Source of the DNA: Rhodobacterales bacterium HTCC2255
Lineage (GTDB): Bacteria; Pseudomonadota; Alphaproteobacteria; Rhodobacterales; Rhodobacteraceae
Length of the DNA stretch: 64,000 nucleotides
Assembly: GCA_000153745.1 (NCBI GenBank)
Contig: DS022282.1
Location: 850,027 to 914,026 of the forward strand
Reading direction: 5' to 3'
Below are positions 56,661 through 64,000 of this stretch, in pieces; the stretch's first letter is position 1; the number at the start of each line of letters is the position of its first letter. A program made the position numbers and the translations under genes. Below the pieces are notes generated by a model. That model was not told the origin of the DNA and did not search any database. It was given only the letters and a program-made list of their open reading frames with translations.

Positions 56661-57989
56661 TTATTCTCCAACTTTACGAAAAGCTGCTCCTTCGCCATAA
56701 GGGACATTAATTCCACCATACCGTCGAACTCGGATATTACATTGTTCCGCATGCCCAACAAAACCTTCTAACATGCATAATCGACTACCATATTCACCTA
56801 CCAGTGTAGCAGCCTCATCTGTGGTTATCTTTTGATAGGAATGTGTCTTTAAGAATTTCCCAACCCATAGTCCGCCTGTATAACGACCAGCTTTTTTAGT
56901 TGGCAATGTATGATTGGTACCAATCACCTTGTCACCATTTGAAACATTAGTTCGAGCCCCCAAGAATAGAGCGCCATAACAAGTCATTTTTTCTAAAAAC
57001 CAATCATCCCTATCAGTCATTACTTGAACATGTTCAGATGCAATATCATCTGCAACTGTTAACATTTCATCATATGAGTCACATAAAATTACTTCCCCAT
57101 AATCAGCCCAACTTACAGAAGCTGTATCAGCAGTAGGTAATATTTCTAATAACCTATCAATTTCAGTAAGCGTATCTTCTGCTAATTTTCGTGAGTTAGT
57201 CAATAAAACTGCTGGACTATTATACCCATGCTCAGCTTGCCCTAATAAATCAGTTGCGCATAATTCACCATCAACAGTGTCATCAGCTATGACCATAGTT
57301 TCTGTTGGGCCAGCGAACAAATCAATACCCACGCGCCCAAATAATTGTCTTTTAGCTTCTGCCACATATGCATTTCCAGGACCAACAAGCATATGAACTG
57401 GATTTATAGTTTCAGTACCAATTGCCATAGCACCAACTGCTTGAATTCCTCCCATAACATAAATTTCATGAGCGCCACCCAAATGCATCGCAGCAATAAC
57501 TGCGGCATTAGGCTTACCTTCGAAAGGTGGGGTACAGGCAACAATTCTAGGAACACCCGCAACTGTTGCAGTAGCAATCGACATATGAGCAGACGCTACC
57601 ATTGGAAACTTCCCACCGGGCACATAACAACCAACTGATTGTACTGGAATATTTTTATGCCCTAAAATAACACCAGGAATTGTTTCAATTTCAATATCAA
57701 GCATACTATCTCTTTGTGCTTGAGCGAAATTACGCACTTGCTCTTGGGCAAATTTAATATCAGAAAGCTCACGATCAGTTAGCGTTGCTATCAAATCAGA
57801 TATCTCTTTTTCTGATAGCTTAAAATTCTTTGGTGAATAATTATCAAATTTTGTTGAAAGCTCACGCACTGCAGCATCACCGTTAATCTCAATATTTTTT
57901 AATGTTTCCTCAACAACAATTTTTGTTTTTGCGTCATCCTCAGCTCTTTCTGCATCCGGTTTACCGCTCTTAAGATATTCTATAGTCAT
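56661..57989 (-). CDS. Histidinol-dehydrogenase-like (HpsN-type) oxidoreductase
   Basis: 442 residues of the HisD family. Zinc ligands align as Gln251, His254, Asp353 and His413, with the catalytic Glu-His at 319-320 (ASEHVQV). The substrate-contacting text differs from the true HisD in this window (IGTNHTLPT instead of IGGPNHVLPT; LEGFVGH instead of LEAHGLS). HisD-like enzymes such as HpsN oxidise a primary alcohol to the acid in two NAD-dependent steps. Here it likely oxidises the imported polyol or an intermediate. Starts overlap the SnoaL C stop by one base. Confidence 0.85.
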   Translation of the reverse strand: MTIEYLKSGKPDAERAEDDAKTKIVVEETLKNIEINGDAAVRELSTKFDNYSPKNFKLSEKEISDLIATLTDRELSDIKFAQEQVRNFAQAQRDSMLDIEIETIPGVILGHKNIPVQSVGCYVPGGKFPMVASAHMSIATATVAGVPRIVACTPPFEGKPNAAVIAAMHLGGAHEIYVMGGIQAVGAMAIGTETINPVHMLVGPGNAYVAEAKRQLFGRVGIDLFAGPTETMVIADDTVDGELCATDLLGQAEHGYNSPAVLLTNSRKLAEDTLTEIDRLLEILPTADTASVSWADYGEVILCDSYDEMLTVADDIASEHVQVMTDRDDWFLEKMTCYGALFLGARTNVSNGDKVIGTNHTLPTKKAGRYTGGLWVGKFLKTHSYQKITTDEAATLVGEYGSRLCMLEGFVGHAEQCNIRVRRYGGINVPYGEGAAFRKVGE

Positions 57990-58522
57990 TAATTACTCCC
58001 AATTTCAGGTGGAATTTTCGTGCCATCATCGAAAGCCTCCCACCCATGTCCGTTAAAAACATCAACCCCCAATTGCGCAAGGACATGTGGAAAATCAACC
58101 ATTACCCAATTGTCTGTTATTTTGCCATTTTCGACTTTCCAAAAATCCATGTATCGGATTTGTATTTTTTTTCCAGTAGCTTCTACACCCATAAATGTTC
58201 CTGAGTGCACTGCCTCTTGGCGCCCAAATGCTGCTGCCCATTCACCCATATACAATCGTGCTTCATCAATGCAGACTTTTTCAGAAAATGCTGCCTGAAA
58301 TGGTTTTTGCCAATTATTTTGGAATTCTTTTAAACCTTTTTTTGTTCCACAACCTGTATTACCCATCCAGCTAAAACCATGACTAAAAAATTCACCTATA
58401 TCTGCTATGCGGTGGTCATTTAGCCCATCCACCATACCTTCGATCACTGAACGAGTTTCTTCAGTTTTTGACATATCTGTATTTATAGAAAGCTCTGCCT
58501 GTTTAGGTCTCAAACCACTCAT
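57989..58522 (-). CDS. Single-domain SnoaL/NTF2-like protein (C)
   Basis: 177 residues, one NTF2-like domain. It shares with the paralogues the pattern [17 protein letters not shown], the substrate-side strand [25 protein letters not shown] and the end motif AQLGVDVF. The start overlaps the permease stop (ATGA). As a single domain it resembles the C-terminal half of the two-domain proteins and may be the minimal catalytic unit. Confidence 0.78.
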   Translation of the reverse strand: MSGLRPKQAELSINTDMSKTEETRSVIEGMVDGLNDHRIADIGEFFSHGFSWMGNTGCGTKKGLKEFQNNWQKPFQAAFSEKVCIDEARLYMGEWAAAFGRQEAVHSGTFMGVEATGKKIQIRYMDFWKVENGKITDNWVMVDFPHVLAQLGVDVFNGHGWEAFDDGTKIPPEIGSN

Positions 58523-59400
58523 CCCTTTACAGCTCCTGCAGTTAAGCCACTAACAATTTGGCGTTGGAAAAAAAGAATTAAAACAAAGAGTGGTGCAGTT
58601 GCTGAAACAACTGCAGCAACTGCAAACATTACATTACCCTCTGTTTGTGTTGTTCCTAAAAAACTCGCAATCTTAGGAACCATTGTTTGATTAGATTGAC
58701 TTAACAGTGTCGCAGTCACGGTGAAATCATTGTAAGCTAGTAGAAACGAAAATAATCCTGTGGTGACAACTCCTGGCCACATTACTGGTATAATTACATG
58801 GCGGAATGCCTGAAAGCGAGTGCATCCATCCACCATTGCACTCTCATCCAAATCCTTTGGAATATTAAGAAAAAAACTATGTAACATCCATAAAGTAAAT
58901 GGTTGATTAATAGCTACCATTACAATTATCGCAGTCGGTAGGTGTCCCCAAAGGTTCCACTCAAAAAATGGAAGTAGATATCCAGAGACTAAAGTAATAT
59001 GTGGCATTGCTCTAAATATTAAGGCAAGCATTAAAAGATAAAATGCATACCTTTTTCCTGATCGCGCCAATGCGTATCCACCCAAAGTTCCAAGTGTGAG
59101 TGAAATAACGACAACAGAAAATACTATAATTCCAGTATTAATTGCAGCTTCCCAAAAACTTTTCGTTACCCAAGCACCAAAATATCCATTTCCTGTAAAT
59201 GCTCCACCAGTTTCAATTTGCGTTCGCACTCCAGTAATAGCATTTGTCCAATCTGCTTTTGAGAAAAAATCTCCTTGAACTTTTAAAGATCCCCATAGTG
59301 TCCAGAAAAAAGGGAAGCTAGCCGCAATAATCCAAATTAGGACAAGTCCCCAAATAATTATATTTAATAATGGTGAACGTCGGTGAGCTATATTAGACAT
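58519..59400 (-). CDS. ABC sugar-type permease (MalG-like)
   Basis: 293-residue permease with six helices and the EAA-type cytoplasmic loop AMVDGCTRFQAFRHVIIPVMWPG. Text matches carbohydrate-uptake (CUT1) second permeases, including the N-terminal helix and [29 protein letters not shown]-like end. Works with the adjacent permease, binding protein and ATPase. One-base overlap with the upstream permease. Confidence 0.88.
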   Translation of the reverse strand: MSNIAHRRSPLLNIIIWGLVLIWIIAASFPFFWTLWGSLKVQGDFFSKADWTNAITGVRTQIETGGAFTGNGYFGAWVTKSFWEAAINTGIIVFSVVVISLTLGTLGGYALARSGKRYAFYLLMLALIFRAMPHITLVSGYLLPFFEWNLWGHLPTAIIVMVAINQPFTLWMLHSFFLNIPKDLDESAMVDGCTRFQAFRHVIIPVMWPGVVTTGLFSFLLAYNDFTVTATLLSQSNQTMVPKIASFLGTTQTEGNVMFAVAAVVSATAPLFVLILFFQRQIVSGLTAGAVKG

Positions 59401-60431
59401 CAGACAACCTTCCTATTAAATTCACGCCATGTACGAATTAGAACTGGAATTAATAAAACACTGATACCAATAATGGTTAAAACTGATGTTGCACCAGCAG
59501 AACCAAAGAACTGATCTTCATTGTTGGATATATCATTGTATATAATCCATGAAAGTGAAGTTGCATTTGCTTGCGCTGAGAACCCAACTATTGGTTCAAA
59601 CACTCGAAAATTATCCATTAATTGAATTAATAAAATAAATATAGTTAGTGGCATCAAGTGGGGAAGAACAACATATTTAGTACGCTCCCAACGTGTTGCA
59701 CCATCTATCATTGCAGCTTCAATCGTATCACTTGGAACAGTCTGTAGCCCAGCATAAAACACAATAAAAGCAAATGGAGATGAGTGCCATACACCATAAA
59801 CCATTAGCATAATCCAAGTAAGAGTAGGCGAAGCTTTCAATGAAAGATTAGGATCATCAAATATACGTTGTAAAATTGAACCTATAATTCCTTGTGCATC
59901 AATCATCCAAAATAAAATTAGGGAACCGATGAGTGGTGTCACAATCATTGGTAATAATGAGACAAAAATAGTTGGACCTTTCATCTGTTTAGGTAAACTA
60001 TTCACTCCCAATGCAATCAAAAAGCCAAAGAATAGGACAAAAGGTGTAACCACAAATGTATATGTTAATGTAAAAGCTAATGCTCGATAGAATGGTAAAT
60101 TTAGAGATGTAGAGATGAATTGTGTAATACTTTCACTTTGGGACCAAGCTAGCTTGATCTCTTCAAATGCTAAGTGATTTCGATTTGTGTAAGTCTTAAA
60201 CCCATTAAACTCACCAAGGGGCTTTTCTAATTTTAATCTTTTTGTTTCATCAACATTTATAATTAATTCTTTTTTACACCCAAAAGGACCACAGTTTTCA
60301 ACCTCATTCAAAACTGCTTCGTGTTCTATATGAAGCGATTGCACGACTACCGACACAATAGGCAATGCAATAAACAATAGCATTGTTATTAAAGAAGGTA
60401 ATATAAACCAAAAAAAGTTACGGTTTTTCAT
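59400..60431 (-). CDS. ABC sugar-type permease (MalF-like) with periplasmic loop
   Basis: 343-residue permease. Between helix 1 (about 7-30) and helix 2 (about 115-135) there is an unusual periplasmic stretch of about 80 residues with a Cys47/Cys52 pair (ENCGPFGC), which could form a disulfide. The EAA loop reads AAMIDGATRWERTKYVVLPHLMP. It forms the channel with the MalG-like partner. It follows the binding-protein gene after a strong hairpin. Confidence 0.88.
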   Translation of the reverse strand: MKNRNFFWFILPSLITMLLFIALPIVSVVVQSLHIEHEAVLNEVENCGPFGCKKELIINVDETKRLKLEKPLGEFNGFKTYTNRNHLAFEEIKLAWSQSESITQFISTSLNLPFYRALAFTLTYTFVVTPFVLFFGFLIALGVNSLPKQMKGPTIFVSLLPMIVTPLIGSLILFWMIDAQGIIGSILQRIFDDPNLSLKASPTLTWIMLMVYGVWHSSPFAFIVFYAGLQTVPSDTIEAAMIDGATRWERTKYVVLPHLMPLTIFILLIQLMDNFRVFEPIVGFSAQANATSLSWIIYNDISNNEDQFFGSAGATSVLTIIGISVLLIPVLIRTWREFNRKVV

Positions 60432-60461
60432 CTAAATCGCCAAAAAATTATTAAAAAAATA

Positions 60462-60484
60462 GGAGGAAGCATCACGCTTCCTCC
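60462..60484 (-). terminator. Stem-loop after the sugar-type binding-protein gene
   Basis: Perfect 9-bp stem GGAGGAAGC/GCTTCCTCC (60462-60470 and 60476-60484) with a 5-nt loop, followed on the minus strand by a long T-rich run. It sits between binding protein and permease genes and probably gives partial termination. Confidence 0.75.
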
Positions 60485-60492
60485 CTTTAGTT

Positions 60493-61728
60493 TTACTTCA
60501 AGAAACCTTTTTCTTTAGCAGCTGTGGTATAAGCAGCTTCAACATCAGCTAAAGCTTGCTCAGCACTCTCAGCACCTTGCAAAAAGTCAGAAATTTCTCC
60601 GCCTAGTGCACCGTGCAATGTCCCCATAAATGGTAACATTGGATATGGCGCAGCTCCATTTGCAGCTGTTTCAGAAACACCAGCAGAAGCAGGGCTTGGT
60701 TTGTATCCTTCAACCAACCATACAGCTGCATCGTTGTTTGCTTTAACCATATCAGATGATATTCCATTCATTAAAGCAATAAATGTTGCTTCAGCATCTT
60801 CATCAGATACATTGGTAGAAATACCTATGCCATCCCACCAAAGAGTTGATGCTGGACGTGCTCCATTTCCCCACTTTGGGGCAGCTGATAGGGTCGTATT
60901 TGAAGAAACGCCATCTACTGAACCTTCTCCATCAAGTACTGCACTCCCTCTTGAACCCCACATTGTTGCTAATGCTAAATTTCCAGCTTCCCACTCAGCT
61001 TGAGTAGCGTTTGAGTCATATGTCAAGAAATCAGGATTTGAATAACCAACAAGTGACTTCAGCATGTTTAAAGTTGCAACACCATGATCATTATTTACAG
61101 AAACTTCTGCAGTTCCTGCTTTAAATAAATCTGCACCTGTTCCCATGTACATATTTACAAATTCTTCGCCCAAGTTCCAACCAGCTTTAGTATTTAAAGC
61201 TACTGGATATTCCATTAATCCTGCACTTCGAATTGCTTCTGCAGCAGCAATTACTTCTTCGTAAGTGCCTGGAATATTACTTACCCCAGCTTTATCTAGC
61301 ATGTCTGTTCTAGTAAATAAGTGTTGAGCATTTGCCATGAATGCAACTGCCATTACTTTACCATTTACTGTAATTAACTGGCTCTTATTTAATCCAGCTC
61401 CATGTTCAGCAACCAAATCATCAAGTGACCTTACTAAACCATCATTCATCAATGTTACTAAAGTAGAGTTCGAAACTATTACTGACGAATACTGCGATGG
61501 GTTTGCAGTTAATGCTGCAACCATAATATCTTTATGATCTTTTGTTAAATTTGCTTCAACCTTCACACCATTACCTGCACATTTTGCAGCCTCTGCTGTT
61601 ACAGCTTGAATTGCTGGGAAATCATTTGAAAGAATGCTGACATTACCGCCAGAAATTCCACAATCAGCTATTGCTGAACTTCCCAAAAGCGCGAACGCTC
61701 CCGCGAATGTTATTGTTTTTAGAAACAT
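60493..61728 (-). CDS. ABC sugar-type solute-binding protein
   Basis: 411 residues. Signal peptide MFLKTITFAGAFALLGSSAIA before DCGISGGNVSIL. The fold and text (GKVMAVAFMANAQHLFTRTDML, LWWDGIGISTNV, PMLPFMGTLHGALGGEISDFL) suit CUT1-type binding proteins for sugars, polyols or glycerol-phosphate-like compounds. The ligand is not readable. It is the most abundant product expected, given the hairpin that follows. Confidence 0.85.
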   Translation of the reverse strand: MFLKTITFAGAFALLGSSAIADCGISGGNVSILSNDFPAIQAVTAEAAKCAGNGVKVEANLTKDHKDIMVAALTANPSQYSSVIVSNSTLVTLMNDGLVRSLDDLVAEHGAGLNKSQLITVNGKVMAVAFMANAQHLFTRTDMLDKAGVSNIPGTYEEVIAAAEAIRSAGLMEYPVALNTKAGWNLGEEFVNMYMGTGADLFKAGTAEVSVNNDHGVATLNMLKSLVGYSNPDFLTYDSNATQAEWEAGNLALATMWGSRGSAVLDGEGSVDGVSSNTTLSAAPKWGNGARPASTLWWDGIGISTNVSDEDAEATFIALMNGISSDMVKANNDAAVWLVEGYKPSPASAGVSETAANGAAPYPMLPFMGTLHGALGGEISDFLQGAESAEQALADVEAAYTTAAKEKGFLK

Positions 61729-61794
61729 AAGTTACTCCCTATATTAGTTATCGATATACCTTGATAGAATATATCAGTTGGACCCCCCTTATTC

Positions 61795-61821
61795 GGGGAT
61801 TATATTTGGGGGTTAATCCCC
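61795..61821 (-). terminator. Inverted repeat at the 3' end of the ABC ATPase gene
   Basis: Perfect 8-bp repeat GGGGATTA (61795-61802) and TAATCCCC (61814-61821) overlapping the stop codon of the ATPase gene. No T-run; it may be a processing or stabilising element rather than a terminator. Confidence 0.4.
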
Positions 61822-62862
61822 TATTCGCTCACCTGTTTGATCATCAAACAAATGACAAATTCCTTTTGGCACAGATATGTGAACCATATCACCTATCTCC
61901 ACACGATAATCTTTTGCAGCCTTAACAGAAACCAATTCATTATTTACGCGAACTGTTATCATTGTTGCATCTCCAAGTAATTCCATTGCATAAACTGCAG
62001 CATGAATTTCCCCACCATTTTCAACTATTGATGCGTCTTCAGCACGAAAACCTAATTGTATAGGTCCATCTTTCTGTTTAATTCCTGAAACATTTATAAA
62101 GTCACCTTTAAAGACTTTATTTAGAATTTCACCACGAACTAGATTCATTGCTGGAGAACCAATGAAACTAGCAACAAATGCATTTTCTGGATGGTCATAA
62201 ATATTGGTCGGGCTGCCTACTTGTTGTACGATTCCATCTTTCATAACAACAACTCGATCAGCAAGCGTCATAGCTTCAATTTGATCATGCGTTACATAAA
62301 TAGTTGTAACTTTTAATTCATGGCTCAAATTTTTTATTTGCGCCCTTGTTGATACTCTCAGCTTTGCATCTAAATTTGACAAAGGCTCATCCATAAGAAA
62401 TACATTTGGCTCACGAACAATTGCTCGAGCAAGAGCAACCCTTTGTCTTTGGCCTCCAGATAATTCTGCTGGCTTACGGTGCAAAAAATCATCCAATTCA
62501 ACCATCGCAGAAGCACGCATAACACGTTCTTGATGTTCAGTTTCAGGTATTTTACGAACTTTTAATGGAAACCTTATGTTTTCATAAACATTCATATTTG
62601 GATATAATGCATAAGACTGGAAAACCATCGCCACATCTCGGTCCTTTGGATCAAGATCATTAACGCGCACACCATCTATCAGGATGTCGCCATCCGTTAC
62701 ATCTTCAAGGCCTGCAATCATCCGCATTGTTGTTGTTTTACCACATCCAGAAGGCCCTAATAAAACGAGGAACTCCTGATCTTTAATAGTTAAATTAAAG
62801 TTATCGACACCGACAAATGTGCCCCATCGTTTTGATAAATTATTTAGTTTTATTTCTGCCAT
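61813..62862 (-). CDS. ABC sugar-type ATP-binding protein (UgpC/MalK-like)
   Basis: 349 residues. Walker A GPSGCGKTT (36-44), signature LSGGQRQRVALARA, Walker B VFLMDEPLSNLD, then a TOBE regulatory domain (about 240-349, VQLGFRAED-like text). Start ATG 62862 (MAEIKLNNL) follows GGGGGAATGC; a longer frame begins with TTG. It is the first gene of the operon and lies next to the LacI-type operator, 141 bp from the divergent SnoaL gene. Confidence 0.9.
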   Translation of the reverse strand: MAEIKLNNLSKRWGTFVGVDNFNLTIKDQEFLVLLGPSGCGKTTTMRMIAGLEDVTDGDILIDGVRVNDLDPKDRDVAMVFQSYALYPNMNVYENIRFPLKVRKIPETEHQERVMRASAMVELDDFLHRKPAELSGGQRQRVALARAIVREPNVFLMDEPLSNLDAKLRVSTRAQIKNLSHELKVTTIYVTHDQIEAMTLADRVVVMKDGIVQQVGSPTNIYDHPENAFVASFIGSPAMNLVRGEILNKVFKGDFINVSGIKQKDGPIQLGFRAEDASIVENGGEIHAAVYAMELLGDATMITVRVNNELVSVKAAKDYRVEIGDMVHISVPKGICHLFDDQTGERIGD

Positions 62863-62887
62863 GCATTCCCCCAAATGGTTAAAACCA

Positions 62888-62907
62888 TTTTTGCATACGT
62901 TTGCAAA
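62888..62907. promoter_or_regulatory. LacI-type operator
   Basis: TTTTGCATACGTTTGCAAAA: a 20-bp near-perfect palindrome (one mismatched pair) with the central CG typical of LacI-family sites. It lies in the spacer between the ABC ATPase and the divergent SnoaL gene. A second inverted repeat, AAATGGTT-A-AACCATTT (62873-62889), abuts it. The LacI gene within the operon is the obvious binder. Confidence 0.7.
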
Positions 62908-63002
62908 AAAGATAGACTTTCATTTTCAATTCTGCAAGAATAATTTTACAAAAATATATTTTTTACACTATATCGTTGAAAACCTTTAAGAAGATCTAAC
63001 CC

Positions 63003-63989
63003 ATGTCCAATTATCAAAAAGAAAAACGTATTGTACTGGATTATTATGAGGCACTCGATTCAGCAACAGACGACAGAATCACCCAAGTCTTAGAAGAGTT
63101 CACAGCAAAAAATTACATATGGCGGGCTTTCCACCCATTTGGTCTACAAACTGATGTTAATGAGATTTCTGAACAATGTTGGAAGCCCTTAAAACATGCT
63201 TTAACAAGCATGCAAAGAAGAATGGATATATTTTTCGCGGGTAGTAATTATATTGATGATAATAGTTCTGTATGGGTTTGCTCTATGGGGCATTTAATTG
63301 GATTATTTGATTTACCATGGTTAGGTATCAAGCCAACAAAAAAATTGACTATGCTTAGGTATGCTGAATTCCATAAAATAGAAAATGGAAAAATTTCAGA
63401 AACAGCATTTTACTTTGATATTCCACATTTAATGCTTCAGGCTGGATATTCTCCATTTCCTGATCAAAGAGCTGCTCATTTAATACAGCCAGGGCCAGCT
63501 CCCCATGATTCCTTGTTATTTTCTGATGCTGATTTCACTGAAGGCAAAAAGACAATGGAGGTGATAAATTTCATGATAAAAGATCTAGGCCAATGGCAAA
63601 GTGGCTTGCCACTTGTAGATGAACTTGCCCGCAGTTGGCATAATGATATGATTTGGTGGGGACCTGCTGGAATTGGATCCACTTACACAATTGAGAGATA
63701 TGCAGAACAACACTCGGGACCTTTTAGAGCAGCCTTTAGTGATAGATCAGGGACGGGCCATATAGCTCGAATATCAGAGGGTCATTATGGTGGATTTTTT
63801 GGATGGCCCAATTTTAGTGCAAAACCTACTGGTGGATACCTTGGACTACCACCAAGCGATACAATCGGGGAGTTTAGAGTGATTGATATTTATCGCCGTG
63901 AGGGTGACAAATTAAAAGAAAATTGGATATTTATAGATTTACTGCACTTTTTCAAACAACAAGGCGTTGATATATTAAATAAACTATAA
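63003..63989 (+). CDS. Two-domain SnoaL/NTF2-like protein (A), divergent
   Basis: 328 residues, two NTF2-like domains (about 5-165 and 190-325). The second contains WWGPAGIGSTYTIERY, FFGWPNFSAKPTGGYLGLPP and ENWIFIDLLHFFKQQGVDIL, closely parallel to protein B at 55608. It is the only gene of the locus on the plus strand and shares the LacI operator region. The gene is complete, ending 11 bp before the window edge. Function unknown. Confidence 0.78.
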   Translation: MSNYQKEKRIVLDYYEALDSATDDRITQVLEEFTAKNYIWRAFHPFGLQTDVNEISEQCWKPLKHALTSMQRRMDIFFAGSNYIDDNSSVWVCSMGHLIGLFDLPWLGIKPTKKLTMLRYAEFHKIENGKISETAFYFDIPHLMLQAGYSPFPDQRAAHLIQPGPAPHDSLLFSDADFTEGKKTMEVINFMIKDLGQWQSGLPLVDELARSWHNDMIWWGPAGIGSTYTIERYAEQHSGPFRAAFSDRSGTGHIARISEGHYGGFFGWPNFSAKPTGGYLGLPPSDTIGEFRVIDIYRREGDKLKENWIFIDLLHFFKQQGVDILNKL

Positions 63990-64000
63990 TTATTAATTAA

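Noticed and set aside
56661-57989. Sulfopropanediol (DHPS) degradation locus based on the HpsN-like gene
   Set aside because: No sulfolactate lyase, sulfite-handling gene or DHPS-type transporter accompanies it in the operon.

Overview
The window is a gene-dense, AT-rich (GC in the mid-30s percent by eye) chromosomal stretch, most likely from a small-genome marine alphaproteobacterium. The block murA-hisD-UPF0262-phosphatase...infA-maf-RNase E/G-yacG-tRNA-Phe is a Rhodobacterales-type gene order, and the methylated-amine genes fit marine roseobacter/SAR11-like plankton. This placement is an inference from gene content and order. I see no insertion sequence, phage, integrase or CRISPR array.

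Layout. (1) 1-6.0 kb: phosphatidylcholine synthase, EamA exporter, ileS, truA and a DUF1127 protein. (2) 6.0-10.7 kb: xdhABC, with a divergent LysR regulator (10.8-11.8 kb) and a palindromic operator candidate between them. (3) 11.8-32.9 kb: a methylated-amine island. It holds the TMAO transporter tmoXWV (permease broken into two frames), an XRE-cupin regulator, the dimethylamine monooxygenase set dmmDABC, an ammonium transporter with a tiny membrane-protein partner, N-methylglutamate synthase mgsABC, gamma-glutamylmethylamide synthetase gmaS, trimethylamine monooxygenase tmm, TMAO demethylase tdm, and a GlxA-type regulator. Together these encode uptake and stepwise demethylation TMA -> TMAO -> DMA -> MMA -> gamma-glutamylmethylamide -> N-methylglutamate. 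The N-methylglutamate dehydrogenase genes (mgdABCD) are not in the window. (4) 33-44.3 kb: mostly housekeeping (aroQ, thiolase, tRNA-Thr, a class IV aminotransferase/sulfotransferase pair, murA, hisD, UPF0262, phosphatase, upp, infA, maf, RNase E/G, TSUP permease, yacG, tRNA-Phe). (5) 44.6-47.8 kb: a second betaine-type ABC transporter (proXWV-like). (6) 48.6-64 kb: a tightly packed operon of 15 genes on the minus strand plus one divergent gene. It combines a sugar-type ABC transporter, a LacI regulator, four SnoaL/NTF2-like proteins, a histidinol-dehydrogenase-like oxidoreductase, two SDRs, a bicupin, a core-MetE-like protein, an alpha/beta hydrolase and an RraA-like aldolase. I recognise no described pathway with this set, and it is the best candidate here for an undescribed catabolic system.

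Several CDS starts are placed downstream of the longest open frame, on ribosome-binding sites, stop/start overlaps or mature N-termini; the reasons are given per entry. All function calls come from reading motifs by eye. No database search or structure prediction was run.
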